A stretch of 64,000 bases of DNA, from contig NZ_JAMLIX010000001.1 of NCBI RefSeq assembly GCF_023953965.1, positions 1,178,001 through 1,242,000 of the forward strand, in the 5' to 3' direction. The position numbers and the translations under genes are program-made. The notes beneath the pieces are model-generated. The model did not search any database and was not told the origin of the DNA. It saw only the letters and a program-made list of their open reading frames with translations. Of the stretch, positions 1 to 8,967 are shown piece after piece (position 1 is the stretch's first letter; each line of letters opens with the position of its first letter). The DNA comes from Bosea sp. (in: a-proteobacteria) (GTDB lineage: Bacteria; Pseudomonadota; Alphaproteobacteria; Rhizobiales; Beijerinckiaceae).

Positions 1-128
1 AATCGGGCCGATTGTGTTGGTCGACCCGCGGCCCGGTCAAGGCAAAGCCGGCCGCAAGGTAAATGGTCCTCTGGCGGGTGCCGATCCGCCCCGCTAGGGT
101 AGCCCCGGCGATGCCGGGAGCGCCGAGG

Positions 129-875
129 ATGAACCAGATCGACCTGAAGGACCGCGTCGCGATCGTGACCGGGGGCGCGCAGGGCATCGGCCGGGCCGTC
201 GCCGAGCGCTTCGCCGCAAGCGGCGCGACCGTCGCGATCTGGGACGTGGACGCAAGGCTCGCCGCGCTGACCGCCGCCGAGATCGGCCATGGCGCGATCG
301 GCACGGGCGTCGACGTGACCGACGCCGAGGCCGTGCGGAAGGCGGGCGCGGCGCTGGAAGCGGCGCATGGCCGCATCGACATCCTCGTCACCAGCGCCGG
401 CATCGCCGGCCCCAACCACAGGACCTGGGAATATCCGCTGGAGGACTGGGCGCGCGTGATGCGGCTCAATGTCGATGGCACGCTGCATTGCTGCCGCTCG
501 GTGATCCCCGGCATGATCGCCCGCAATTACGGCCGCATCGTCCTCGTCGCCTCGATCGCGGGCAAGGAGGGCAATCCGAACGCCTCGGCCTATTCCGCCT
601 CGAAGGCGGCGGTGATCGCGCTGACGAAATCGCTCGGCAAGGAACTGGCCGACAAGGACATCGCGGTGAACTGCATCACGCCCGCGGCGGCGCGCACCCG
701 CATCTTCGACCAGATGAGCGAGGAGCATATCGGCTACATGCTGGCCAAGATCCCGCGCGGGCGCTTCCTCCTGCCGCAGGAGGTCGCCGCCATGGTCGCC
801 TTCCTCGCCTCGGCCGAGAACAGCTTCACCACCGCCGGCGTGTTCGACCTTTCCGGCGGCCGGGCAACCTACTGA
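129..875 (+). CDS. SDR-family NAD(P)-dependent oxidoreductase
   Basis: A 248-residue classical short-chain dehydrogenase/reductase, probably a cytosolic NAD(P)-dependent alcohol or ketone oxidoreductase. The Rossmann glycine motif TGGAQGIG lies at residues 14-21. The catalytic set is present as S142, Y155 and K159 in the YSASK context. The C-terminus ends soon after the usual SDR DLSGG-type segment, so the protein is full length. The start at 129 follows a GGAG/GAGG stretch and places the NAD motif at the usual distance; an in-frame ATG at 111 would add six residues. The substrate cannot be read from sequence; it resembles FabG-like and sugar-acid or sugar-alcohol dehydrogenases. No pathway partner is visible: the next gene is hemA, about 200 bases downstream on the same strand. 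The first 128 bases of the window show no convincing gene. Confidence 0.85.
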   Translation: MNQIDLKDRVAIVTGGAQGIGRAVAERFAASGATVAIWDVDARLAALTAAEIGHGAIGTGVDVTDAEAVRKAGAALEAAHGRIDILVTSAGIAGPNHRTWEYPLEDWARVMRLNVDGTLHCCRSVIPGMIARNYGRIVLVASIAGKEGNPNASAYSASKAAVIALTKSLGKELADKDIAVNCITPAAARTRIFDQMSEEHIGYMLAKIPRGRFLLPQEVAAMVAFLASAENSFTTAGVFDLSGGRATY

Positions 876-1071
876 ACGCCATGACGCAAGCACTCCCCTC
901 CGCCGCCGTCCTGAGCGAGGCCGATGCCGGCGCCGCCGTCAGGGTCCTGCTCGAAACGGTTCTGGAACTGGCCGGGCACTCGAAGTAGAAGAATTCCAGC
1001 CGCGACACCGCGCACCATGTCTTCAAGGGCCGGAAGGGCTTAGGAGAGGGGCGCGCCGCAGGAGGCTGGGC

Positions 1072-2283
1072 ATGGATTTCGAGACGTTCTTCCGCCGGGA
1101 ACTCGACGGGCTGCGCGGCGAGGGCCGCTATCGCGTCTTCGCCGACCTGGAGCGCCAGGCCGGCCGCTTCCCGATCGCGACCTATCATGGCGAGGGCGGC
1201 CCGCGCGACGTCACCGTCTGGTGCTCGAACGACTATCTCGGCATGGGCCAGCATCCCAAGGTGCTCGCCGCGATGCATCAGGCGCTCGACGGCAGCGGCG
1301 CCGGCGCCGGCGGCACCCGCAACATCGCCGGCACCAACCACTACCACGTCCTGCTGGAGCGCGAGCTCGCCGCCCTGCACGGCAAGGAAGCGGCGCTGAT
1401 CTTCAATTCCGGCTACATGGCGAACTGGGCCTCGCTCTCGACGCTGGCCGCGCAGATTCCCGGCTGCATCGTGCTGACGGACGCGCTGAACCACGCCTCG
1501 ATGATCGAAGGCATCCGGCATTCGCGCGCCGAGAAGCAGGTCTTCGCCCATAACGACGCCGGCGACCTGCGCCGCCGGCTCGCCGGGCTCGATCCGGCCC
1601 GGCCGAAGCTGATCGCCTTCGAATCGGTCTATTCGATGGACGGCGACATCGCGCCGATCCGGGAGTTCTGCGACATCGCCGACGAGTTCGGGGCGCTGAC
1701 CTATCTCGACGAGGTCCATGCGGTGGGCCTCTACGGGCCGCATGGCGGCGGCATCGCGGAGCGGGAGGGGCTTTCCGGCCGGCTCAGCCTGATCCAGGGC
1801 ACGCTGGCGAAGGCCTATGGCGTGATCGGCGGCTACATCACCGGCTCGGCGGCGCTGTGCGACTTCATCCGCAGCTTCGCCTCCGGCTTCATCTTCTCGA
1901 GCTCGCTGCCGCCGGCGGTGGCGGCCGGCGCGATCGCGGCGATCCGGCACCTGAAGGAAAGCTCCGTCGAGCGGCAGCAGCAGCAGGAGCGCGTCGCGGC
2001 GCTGCGCGCAAAGCTCGACCTGGCCGGCATCCCGCATCTTAACAATCCCAGCCATATCGTGCCGGTGATGGTCGGCGAGGCGAAGGCCTGCAAGGCGATC
2101 AGCGACGAATTGCTGTCCCGCTTCGACATCTATGTCCAGCCGATCAACTACCCGACCGTGCCGCGCGGCACGGAGCGCCTGCGGATCACGCCCCTGCCCT
2201 TCCATTCCGATGCCGACATCGACGCGCTGGTGGCGGCGCTCAGCGCGATCTGGGCCCGCGACGGGCTGAAGCGGGCGGCCTGA
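1072..2283 (+). CDS. hemA: 5-aminolevulinate synthase
   Basis: A PLP enzyme of the alpha-oxoamine synthase family (403 residues, normal length) that condenses glycine with succinyl-CoA to 5-aminolevulinate, the first step of the Shemin (C4) heme pathway typical of alphaproteobacteria. The Schiff-base lysine is K247 in GTLAKAYGVIGGYI. The LDEVHAVGLYG cofactor-aspartate motif and the N-terminal WCSNDYLGMGQHP motif are both present. Related KBL and BioF enzymes share the fold, but the N-terminal and active-site motifs match ALAS best. It stands alone and converges on truB, leaving 12 bases between the stops. The later heme genes hemE and hemJ are 40 kb away beside the origin. Confidence 0.96.
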   Translation: MDFETFFRRELDGLRGEGRYRVFADLERQAGRFPIATYHGEGGPRDVTVWCSNDYLGMGQHPKVLAAMHQALDGSGAGAGGTRNIAGTNHYHVLLERELAALHGKEAALIFNSGYMANWASLSTLAAQIPGCIVLTDALNHASMIEGIRHSRAEKQVFAHNDAGDLRRRLAGLDPARPKLIAFESVYSMDGDIAPIREFCDIADEFGALTYLDEVHAVGLYGPHGGGIAEREGLSGRLSLIQGTLAKAYGVIGGYITGSAALCDFIRSFASGFIFSSSLPPAVAAGAIAAIRHLKESSVERQQQQERVAALRAKLDLAGIPHLNNPSHIVPVMVGEAKACKAISDELLSRFDIYVQPINYPTVPRGTERLRITPLPFHSDADIDALVAALSAIWARDGLKRAA

Positions 2284-2295
2284 GGCCGCTTCCCC

Positions 2296-3237
2296 TCAGA
2301 GATTGAAGACGCGGTGGGGGACGAACTCGCCGTTCTCGACCGAACCGGTCGCGACCAGCGTGCCGGCGCAGGTGGCATAGGCCGCTTCGAGCGCGACGGG
2401 AGCGCCGGCACCGCGCAGCAGGGCGCTCTGGCCGCGCCTGAGGCGGGCGGCGGCATCGCGGTGGAGCACGATCTCCGGGATCAGCGTCAACGCCGCCTCG
2501 ACCGGCCGCAGCGCCGAAAGCGCGCTCTGCGCCCCCTCGCGCAGGCTCTCGACGCTTACCGCATCCGTGACCGTGAACGGCCCGACGCGGGTGCGGCGCA
2601 GATGCGCGACATGGCCGAGGCAGCCGAGCGCGAGGCCCAGATCGCGCGCGATGGCGCGGACATAGGTGCCCTTGCCGCATTCGGCCTCGAAGGTGGTGGT
2701 GGCGCCGGCATGGCCGACGATCGAGAGCGCATCGATCTCGACCGCGCGCGCCTCCAGCCTGACCTCCTCGCCGTCACGGGCGAGATCGTAGGCGCGCTCG
2801 CCGGCGATCTTGATCGCCGAGTACTTGGGCGGCGTCTGCAGGATCGTGCCGGTGAAACGCGGCAGCAGCGCCGCGATCGCGCCTGCGTCGGGCCGCTCGT
2901 CGGAGGTCGCGATAATGCTGCCCTCGGCATCGTCGGTATCGGTCTGCGTGCCCCAGGCCACGGTGAACTGATAGGCCTTGCGGCCGTCCATCACGAAGGG
3001 AACGGTCTTGGTCGCCTCGCCGAGCGCGATCGGCAGGAGCCCCGAGGCCAGCGGATCGAGCGTGCCGGCGTGCCCCGCCTTCCTGGCGCAGAACGCGCGC
3101 TTGACGACGCTGACCGCATGGGTCGAGGTCATGCCGATCGGCTTGTCGAGGACGATCCAGCCATGGACGTCGCGCTTCTTCGGGCGCGGCGCCGGCGCGG
3201 CGTCCCGGGCGGTCGCGGATGGGTTCTCAGCGGTCAT
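2296..3237 (-). CDS. truB: tRNA pseudouridine(55) synthase
   Basis: TruB isomerises uridine 55 in the T-arm of elongator tRNAs to pseudouridine. The protein has 313 residues. The catalytic aspartate is D61 in the GHAGTLDPLASGLLP motif, and the KxGxVVxDKP-like box appears as GWIVLDKPIGMTSTHAV near residues 26-42. The last ~60 residues correspond to the family's C-terminal PUA-like region. The start overlaps the rbfA stop by 11 bases, so the two are probably cotranslated. TruB closes the rimP-nusA-ylxR-infB-rbfA-truB operon. In many proteobacteria rpsO and pnp follow directly; here they lie about 27 kb away in the opposite orientation. Confidence 0.96.
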   Translation of the reverse strand: MTAENPSATARDAAPAPRPKKRDVHGWIVLDKPIGMTSTHAVSVVKRAFCARKAGHAGTLDPLASGLLPIALGEATKTVPFVMDGRKAYQFTVAWGTQTDTDDAEGSIIATSDERPDAGAIAALLPRFTGTILQTPPKYSAIKIAGERAYDLARDGEEVRLEARAVEIDALSIVGHAGATTTFEAECGKGTYVRAIARDLGLALGCLGHVAHLRRTRVGPFTVTDAVSVESLREGAQSALSALRPVEAALTLIPEIVLHRDAAARLRRGQSALLRGAGAPVALEAAYATCAGTLVATGSVENGEFVPHRVFNL

Positions 3238-3658
3238 CGTCTGCCTGGTCCCGGTCGATCTTCAGGCGCTGAGCTTGCGTGTCGCGGCGCACCGCGTCCG
3301 AATCGAGCAGCGCGTCGATGCGCTCGGCCTCGGCGAAGCTCTCATCGGCGCGAAAGCGGATATCGGGCGCATATTTGAGGTTCACGCGGTGGGCGATCTC
3401 GCCGCGGATATAGCGCTTGTGCCCGTCGAGCGCCTTGATGACCGGCGCGATGTCCTCACCCCCGAGCGGCATGACGTAAGCCGTGGCGAGCTTCAGATCC
3501 GGCGAAAGGCGTACCTCCGGCACGGTGACGACATGGCGCGCCAGCACCTCGTCATGGATGTCGCCGCGCGCGAGCATCTCGGCGAGCGCGTGGCGGATCA
3601 ATTCGCCGACGCGCAATTGCCGCTGGGAGGGCCCTGAGGGTTTCGCTGGTCTTGCCAT
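3227..3658 (-). CDS. rbfA: 30S ribosome-binding factor A
   Basis: RbfA (143 residues) is a KH-fold 30S maturation factor that acts on the 5' end of 16S rRNA and on late small-subunit assembly. The conserved core runs from SQRQLRVGELIRHALAEML through the VTVPEVRLSPDLKLATAYV strand-helix to the RFRADESFAEAERIDALL C-terminal segment. It has the long basic N-terminus (ARPAKPSGPSQRQ) common in Rhizobiales. It sits between infB and truB. A strong terminator-like hairpin separates it from infB, so rbfA-truB may be made partly by readthrough or from its own promoter. Confidence 0.95.
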   Translation of the reverse strand: MARPAKPSGPSQRQLRVGELIRHALAEMLARGDIHDEVLARHVVTVPEVRLSPDLKLATAYVMPLGGEDIAPVIKALDGHKRYIRGEIAHRVNLKYAPDIRFRADESFAEAERIDALLDSDAVRRDTQAQRLKIDRDQADDDR

Positions 3659-3700
3659 GGCTCTCGTTCTCCGGGATCGGACCGGATGGACGGGGGAATG

Positions 3701-3732
3701 AAAAAAATCATGGCCGGGGCAGCCCGGCCATG
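3701..3732 (-). terminator. Rho-independent terminator after infB
   Basis: Reading leftward, a 10-bp perfect stem (CATGGCCGGG at 3709-3718 paired with 3723-3732, four-base loop) is followed by A then seven Ts. It lies 27 bases past the infB stop and about 40 bases before the rbfA start, inside what is usually one operon, so it should reduce rbfA-truB relative to infB. Confidence 0.85.
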
Positions 3733-3758
3733 ACGCACTGCTTAAGGAAGCGCCGCCC

Positions 3759-6563
3759 TTACAGGCTGCGCTTGATCTCCTCGACGCGATAGCACTCGAT
3801 CACGTCGCCGACGCGCATATCCTGGTAGCTCTCGAAGGCCATGCCGCATTCCTGGCCGGCCACGACTTCCTTGGCGTCGTCCTTGAAGCGCTTGAGCTGG
3901 CCGAGCTTGCCCTCGTGGACCACGACGTTGTCGCGGATCAGGCGGACATTGGCGCCGCGCTCGATCGTGCCGTCGGTGACGCGGCAGCCGGCGATCTTGC
4001 CGACCTTCGAGACGTTGAAGATCTCGAGGATCGTCGCGTTGCCGAGCATGGTCTCGCGCAGCGTCGGCGCCAGCAGGCCCGACATCGCGTCCTTCACATC
4101 GTCCATCAGGTTGTAGATGATGTTGTAGTAACGGATCTCGATGCCGGCCCGCTCCGCCGCCTCGCGCGCTTCCTTGTGCGCGCGGACGTTGAAGCCGACC
4201 ACGACCGCGCCCGATGCCTGGGCGAGCGTGATGTCCGATTCGGTGATCGCGCCGACACCGGAGGAGAGCACCCGCGCCCTCACCTCGTCGTTGCCGACCT
4301 TCTCGAGCGCTCCGACGATGGCTTCCACGGAGCCCTGCACGTCGCCCTTGACGACGAGCGGGAACTCCTTGCGGCCGGCGCCTTCCTTGAGCTCGCGCAT
4401 CATCTCGGCGAGCGAGCGGCCGGCGCCCGAGGCCGCGCCGCGGGCGGCGAGGCGGTCGCGACGCTGACGCTCGCGGTAATCGGTGATCTCGCGGGCGCGC
4501 GCTTCCGACTCGACCACAGCGACGCGGTCGCCGGCCTCGGGCGTGCCGTTGAAGCCGAGCACCTCGACCGGCATGGAGGGCGGCGCCTCCTTCACCTGCG
4601 CGCCGGTATCGGCGATCAGCGCGCGCACGCGCCCCCATTCGGCGCCGGCCACGACGATGTCGCCGGTGCGCAGCGTGCCGCGCTGGACGAGCACGGTCGC
4701 CACGGGCCCACGGCCGCGGTCGAGCTTGCCCTCGATGACGGTGCCTTCGGCGGCGCGCTCCGGATTGGCCTTGAGGTCGAGCAGCTCGGCCTGGAGCGAG
4801 ATCGCCTCGAGCAGCTTGTCGAGATTGTGGCCGGTCTTGGCGGAAACCTCGACCTCCAGCGTCTCGCCGCCGAGCGTCTCGACCTGGATCTCGTATTGCA
4901 GCAGCTCGGCGCGGACGCGCTCGGGGTTGGCGTCGGCCTTGTCGACCTTGTTGATCGCCACGATCAGCGGAACGCCGGCGGCCTTGGCGTGATTGATCGC
5001 CTCGGCCGTCTGCGGCATGACGCCGTCATCGGCCGCGACCACCAGCACGACGATGTCGGTCACCTTGGCGCCGCGGGCGCGCATCGCCGTGAAGGCGGCG
5101 TGGCCGGGGGTGTCGATGAAGGTCACCTTGCCGCCGAGCGGCGTCGTCACCTGATAGGCGCCGATATGCTGGGTGATGCCGCCGGCCTCGCCGGTGACGA
5201 CCTTGGTCTTGCGGATCGCGTCGAGCAGCGAGGTCTTGCCGTGGTCGACATGGCCCATGATGGTCACGACCGGCGGGCGCGGCTCCAGCGTCTCGTCGGT
5301 GTCGGGCGTGTCGAACAGGCCCTCCTCGACGTCGGATTCGGCGACGCGCTTGACGGTATGCCCCATCTCCTCGGCGATGAGCTGGGCGGTGTCGGCATCG
5401 ATCACGTCGGTGATCTTGTGCATCGCGCCCTGCTTCATCAGCAGGCGGATGACGTCGACGCCGCGCTCGGTCATGCGGTTGGCGAGCTCCTGGATGGTGA
5501 TCGTCTCGGGGATGATCACCTCCCGCATCACGCGCTCCTTCTGCGCGTCGGAAGCCCGGTGGCCGGTCATGCGCTGCACGCGCCGGCGGAAGGAGGCGAG
5601 CGAGCGCGTGCGCTCGTCGTCCCCGCCGGTGGCGGTGGCGAGCGTCAGGCGGCCGCGCGGCTTGTCGTTGGCGGTCTTCGGCGTCTTGGGCGCGGCGGGA
5701 GCCGGCCCCCGGCCGGCGCCGGCGCTCAGGCCGGGGCGGCGGAAGGCGGCCTTGACGTCGACATCGTCCGAGCGGTTGCGCGAGGTGTTGGCCGAGGGCG
5801 CCTGGCGCGCCGGGCGGGCGACCGCCGGCTCGGACGGGGCCGAGGCATCGATCCGGGGCGGGCGCGGCGAATCCGAGCGCGGCGGGCGGCCGTCGAGCCG
5901 GGGCGGGCGCGCGCCTGTATCGCGCATCGGCGGACGCGCGCCGAACTCGCGCGGGCCGGAGGGGGCCGGGCGGCCGTAATACTGGGTCGGCTGCGGCGCG
6001 GCCTCGCGGGCCGGCGGCGGGGCGGACGGGCGGGCGGGCTGATCCTCGCGCTGGCGGGCGGCGCTTTCGGCGCGGCGCTTCTGGTCGTCCTCCTGGCGGC
6101 GGCGCTCTTCCTCCTGCCGCTGGCGGGCGGCGGCGGCCTCGCGCTCCTGGCGCTCGCGCTCGGCGGCGAGCGCCCGCTGGCGCGCCTGGTCCTCGGCGAC
6201 GCGGCGGGCCTCGGCCTCGTTGTTGCGCGCTTCCGAGAGCGCGCGCTGGCGGGCGTCCTTCTCCTCGTCGGAGAGGGTGCGCAGCAACAGGCCGAGCGGC
6301 GGCCGCTGGGACGCCTGCGGCGCGGCGGGGGCGGGACGCGCGGGAGCGGGCTGCGAAGACGGGGGCTGCGGCGCGCGCGGGGCGGCCGGCTCCTTGGTCT
6401 CGTGCCCGGCGACGCGGCGCTTGACCTCGACGACGACCTGCTTCGAGCGCCCATGCGAGAAGCTCTGGCGAACAGTGCTCTGCTCGACAGGCCGCTTCAG
6501 CGACAGGGTCTTGGGCGGGTTGACGGTCAAAGTCTTGTCGCCCGGATTCTTGGTATCGGTCAT
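3759..6563 (-). CDS. infB: Translation initiation factor IF-2
   Basis: IF-2 is the GTPase that places initiator fMet-tRNA on the 30S subunit and drives subunit joining. The protein has 934 residues, in the usual range for alphaproteobacteria with long N-terminal extensions. Residues ~1-55 hold the IF2-associated basic segment (KTLSLKR...). Residues ~65-300 are a low-complexity, Pro/Arg/Ala/Gln-rich linker. An IF2_N domain (TIQELANRMTERGVDVIRLL) precedes the G domain, where G1 is GHVDHGKTS from G437, G3 is DTPGHAAF and G4 is NKVDKAD. Domains II, III and the fMet-tRNA-binding C2 domain follow (QECGMAFESYQDM near the end). It lies 27 bases downstream of ylxR and is followed by a terminator. Confidence 0.98.
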   Translation of the reverse strand: MTDTKNPGDKTLTVNPPKTLSLKRPVEQSTVRQSFSHGRSKQVVVEVKRRVAGHETKEPAAPRAPQPPSSQPAPARPAPAAPQASQRPPLGLLLRTLSDEEKDARQRALSEARNNEAEARRVAEDQARQRALAAERERQEREAAAARQRQEEERRRQEDDQKRRAESAARQREDQPARPSAPPPAREAAPQPTQYYGRPAPSGPREFGARPPMRDTGARPPRLDGRPPRSDSPRPPRIDASAPSEPAVARPARQAPSANTSRNRSDDVDVKAAFRRPGLSAGAGRGPAPAAPKTPKTANDKPRGRLTLATATGGDDERTRSLASFRRRVQRMTGHRASDAQKERVMREVIIPETITIQELANRMTERGVDVIRLLMKQGAMHKITDVIDADTAQLIAEEMGHTVKRVAESDVEEGLFDTPDTDETLEPRPPVVTIMGHVDHGKTSLLDAIRKTKVVTGEAGGITQHIGAYQVTTPLGGKVTFIDTPGHAAFTAMRARGAKVTDIVVLVVAADDGVMPQTAEAINHAKAAGVPLIVAINKVDKADANPERVRAELLQYEIQVETLGGETLEVEVSAKTGHNLDKLLEAISLQAELLDLKANPERAAEGTVIEGKLDRGRGPVATVLVQRGTLRTGDIVVAGAEWGRVRALIADTGAQVKEAPPSMPVEVLGFNGTPEAGDRVAVVESEARAREITDYRERQRRDRLAARGAASGAGRSLAEMMRELKEGAGRKEFPLVVKGDVQGSVEAIVGALEKVGNDEVRARVLSSGVGAITESDITLAQASGAVVVGFNVRAHKEAREAAERAGIEIRYYNIIYNLMDDVKDAMSGLLAPTLRETMLGNATILEIFNVSKVGKIAGCRVTDGTIERGANVRLIRDNVVVHEGKLGQLKRFKDDAKEVVAGQECGMAFESYQDMRVGDVIECYRVEEIKRSL

Positions 6564-6590
6564 TCCGCGTTCGGTCCTGCCGGTTCGGTC

Positions 6591-7316
6591 TCAGTCTTCG
6601 GTATCGTTCTGGTCGGATGCGGCGGTATCGTCCGTCCGATAACGGACGAGCCGACGCCAGCGGGAGAGGACACCCTCGGCCGCCGGTCCCGGAGCTAGGG
6701 CGGCATGTATCACATGTGCGCGCCCCAACGCCAATTCCAAATCCGCCGCCGTGAAAATCGCGACGACGGGCATCTCGCGGGCCTTGAGCCCCGCGGCTTG
6801 CCGGGCCGCGGCGGCCCGCCGGACGGCCTGGCCGATCTTGCGCCGGCCATCCTCGGCGCCATCGCTCGCCGCGACGACGGCGAGGCAGGAGCCTGAGCCG
6901 ATCAGCGCCTCGACCTTGGCGAAGCCCGCCGTGACGAGCCCCGCCTTGTTCGCCATCGACAGCGCCTGGAGCGCATCGCGCAGCATCAGCGCCTCGACCG
7001 TCTCGGCAAGGTCCGGCGCAACCGTGACCTTCGCCTTGAGCGAACGCTCGAAAGCCTTGCGGCGAACCGCCTCGGCCACCGCCTTGCGGCTCAGGCTCGC
7101 CCAGACGCCGCGCCCGGGGAGCTTGCGCCTGAGATCGGGCACCAGCACGCCGTCGGGCCCGGCGACGAAGCGGATCAGGTCGTCGGGCGCTTTCACGGCC
7201 CGCGTCACGACGCAGCTCCGTTCCGGCCCGTCCCTGCCCGTCGCCGCCTTCACCGCGGGAGCATGTCCGCGTTTCTCCGAATTGCGGCTAGGCTCGATTT
7301 CTCTGTTCGATCGCAT
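6591..7316 (-). CDS. ylxR: YlxR-type RNA-binding protein fused to an L7Ae-like domain (DUF448)
   Basis: The protein has about 241 residues. The YlxR fold (DUF448, a nucleic-acid-binding domain encoded between nusA and infB in most bacteria) is marked by ERSCVVTRAVKAPDDLIRFV and KLPGRGVWASLSRKAV. A second domain from about residue 115 has the L7Ae/YlxQ-like pattern (ALSMANKAGLVTAGFAKVEAL ... CLAVVAASDGAEDGRRKI), so this is the alphaproteobacterial YlxR-YlxQ fusion. The start is uncertain. A GTG at 7325 and the ATG at 7316 (chosen) both fall inside the 44-bp palindromic repeat at 7313-7356, and a later GTG at 7250 would still keep the whole YlxR domain. The C-terminus is acidic. Its exact role is unsettled; the context says RNA, ribosome or transcription-related. 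Confidence 0.85.
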   Translation of the reverse strand: MRSNREIEPSRNSEKRGHAPAVKAATGRDGPERSCVVTRAVKAPDDLIRFVAGPDGVLVPDLRRKLPGRGVWASLSRKAVAEAVRRKAFERSLKAKVTVAPDLAETVEALMLRDALQALSMANKAGLVTAGFAKVEALIGSGSCLAVVAASDGAEDGRRKIGQAVRRAAAARQAAGLKAREMPVVAIFTAADLELALGRAHVIHAALAPGPAAEGVLSRWRRLVRYRTDDTAASDQNDTED

Positions 7317-7356
7317 TTTCTTCACGCGAACCGGTATCCACTTCGCTCGAAAATGC
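7313..7356. repeat. 44-bp palindromic repeat, copy 1 (nusA-ylxR)
   Basis: The element begins GCATTTTC and ends with its reverse complement GAAAATGC. An inner GCGAA/TTCGC pair flanks an ACCGGT core, so it can form a hairpin on either strand. A second copy at 52471-52514, between parA and parB, differs at only three of 44 positions. It fills most of the gap between the nusA stop (7370) and ylxR, and supplies the candidate ylxR start codons. Short palindromic intergenic repeats of this type are common in rhizobial genomes; the family name is not known to me. Confidence 0.9.
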
Positions 7357-7369
7357 TCCTGGACCCCGC

Positions 7370-8962
7370 TCAGGCGCCTTCCGCCTCGTCGACCTCGCCT
7401 TCGGGCTCCCCGACCGGCGCCTCGATCCAGCCGGCATGGACGCGGGCGGCCATGATGATGGCTTCCGCCTCCTGGCGCGACAGGTCGAAGCCGTCGAGAT
7501 AGCCGGCATGGCGGGTGGTCTCGCCATCGGCACGCTCGGTCCAGCCGACGAGATCGTCGGTCGCGCAGCCGGCGAGATCCTCGACGGTCTTCACCTCGTT
7601 CTCGCCGAGCGCGACCATCATGGAGGTGGTGACGCCCTCGACCTCGCGCAAGGCGTCCTCGACGCCGAGCGCCCGGCGCTTCTCGTCGAGCTCGGCCTCG
7701 AGGGCGGCGAGATGCTCCTGGGCGCGGCTCTGGATCTCGGCTGCGGTATCCTCGTCGAAGCCCTCGATCGAGGCGAGCTCGGAGAGGTCGACATAGGCGA
7801 CCTCCTCGACGTTGCGGAAGCCTTCCGAGGCGAGGAGCTGGCCGACCGTCTCGTCGACGTTGAGCGCATTCATGAACAGGTCGGTGCGCTGCACGAACTC
7901 CTTCTGGCGGCGCTCCGATTCCTCGGCCTCGGTGAGGATGTCGATGTCCCAGCCGGTGAGCTGCGAGGCGAGGCGGACGTTCTGGCCGCGCCGGCCGATG
8001 GCGAGCGAGAGCTGCTCGTCGGGCACCACGACCTCGATCTTGTCGGCTTCCTCGTCCAGCACCACCTTGGCGACTTCCGCCGGCTGGAGCGCGTTGACGA
8101 CGAAGGTCGCGACGTCGGGCGACCAGGGGATGATGTCGATCTTCTCGCCCTGGAGCTCGCCGACCACGGCCTGGACGCGCGAGCCGCGCATGCCGACGCA
8201 GGCGCCGACCGGATCGATCGAGGAATCGCGCGAGATCACGGCGATCTTGGCGCGCGAGCCCGGATCGCGGGCGACCGCCTTGACCTCGACGATCCCGTCA
8301 TAGATCTCCGGCACTTCCTGGCCGAAGAGCCTCGCCATGAACTGGGGATGGGTGCGCGACAGGAAGATCTGCGGGCCCCGCGGCTCGCGGCGCACGTCGT
8401 AGAGATAAGCGCGCGCGCGGTCGCCGACCTTGAAGGTCTCGCGCGGGATCATCTCGTCACGGCGGATGATCGCCTCGCCGCGGCCGAGATCGACGAAGAC
8501 GTTGCCGTATTCGACGCGCTTGACGGCGCCGTTGACGATCTCGCCGATGCGGTCCTTGTACTCGTCGTATTGCCGGTCGCGCTCGGCCTCGCGCACCTTC
8601 TGGACGATGACCTGCTTGGCCGACTGGGCGGCGATGCGGCCGAAATCGAAGGGCGGCAGCGGATCGGCGATGACGTCGCCGGCCTGGGCGGCGGGGTTGT
8701 GGCGCTTGGCCTCGTCGACGGTGATCTCGATCGCCGGGTTCTCGACATGGTCGACGACCTGGAGATGGCGGGCGAGGCGCAGCTCGCCGGTCTTGGTGTT
8801 GATCTCGGCATGGACGTCGGTCTCGGCGCCGTAGCGCGAGCGGGCGGCCTTGGCGATGGCGTCCTGCATGGCGTCGACCACGATCTGGCGGTCGATCGAC
8901 TTCTCGCGGGCGACCGCGTCGGCGATCTGCAGCAGTTCGAGCCGGTTGGCGCTGACAACCAT
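7370..8962 (-). CDS. nusA: Transcription termination/antitermination factor NusA
   Basis: NusA binds RNA polymerase and modulates pausing, intrinsic termination and antitermination. The 530-residue protein has the N-terminal polymerase-binding domain (VSANRLELLQIADAVAREKS at the start), an S1 domain (about 135-200), two KH domains (SRDSSIDPVGACVGMRGSRV; VVVPDEQLSLAIGRRGQNVR), and two C-terminal helix-hairpin-helix repeats in the last ~170 residues, ending in an acidic tail. The ATG at 8962 is preceded by GAGGAG eight bases upstream. A GTG at 8971 would overlap the rimP stop but has no spacing for a ribosome binding site. The gene follows rimP by a few bases. Confidence 0.97.
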   Translation of the reverse strand: MVVSANRLELLQIADAVAREKSIDRQIVVDAMQDAIAKAARSRYGAETDVHAEINTKTGELRLARHLQVVDHVENPAIEITVDEAKRHNPAAQAGDVIADPLPPFDFGRIAAQSAKQVIVQKVREAERDRQYDEYKDRIGEIVNGAVKRVEYGNVFVDLGRGEAIIRRDEMIPRETFKVGDRARAYLYDVRREPRGPQIFLSRTHPQFMARLFGQEVPEIYDGIVEVKAVARDPGSRAKIAVISRDSSIDPVGACVGMRGSRVQAVVGELQGEKIDIIPWSPDVATFVVNALQPAEVAKVVLDEEADKIEVVVPDEQLSLAIGRRGQNVRLASQLTGWDIDILTEAEESERRQKEFVQRTDLFMNALNVDETVGQLLASEGFRNVEEVAYVDLSELASIEGFDEDTAAEIQSRAQEHLAALEAELDEKRRALGVEDALREVEGVTTSMMVALGENEVKTVEDLAGCATDDLVGWTERADGETTRHAGYLDGFDLSRQEAEAIIMAARVHAGWIEAPVGEPEGEVDEAEGA

Positions 8963-8967
8963 GACGC

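Noticed and set aside
1..62. Possible C-terminal end of a gene entering from the left (open to a TAA at 60-62)
   Set aside because: Only about 19 codons are visible, with no recognisable sequence; it cannot be supported.
881..988. A 35-codon ORF between the SDR gene and hemA
   Set aside because: No ribosome binding site, no similarity and short. It may be chance, so it is not listed as a gene.
826..2205. A 459-codon minus-strand open frame across hemA
   Set aside because: Antisense shadow of hemA; no conserved motif.
3915..6698. A 927-codon plus-strand open frame across infB
   Set aside because: A shadow of the GC-rich infB codons; the composition is repetitive Gly/Arg/Asp/Ala and there is no family match.
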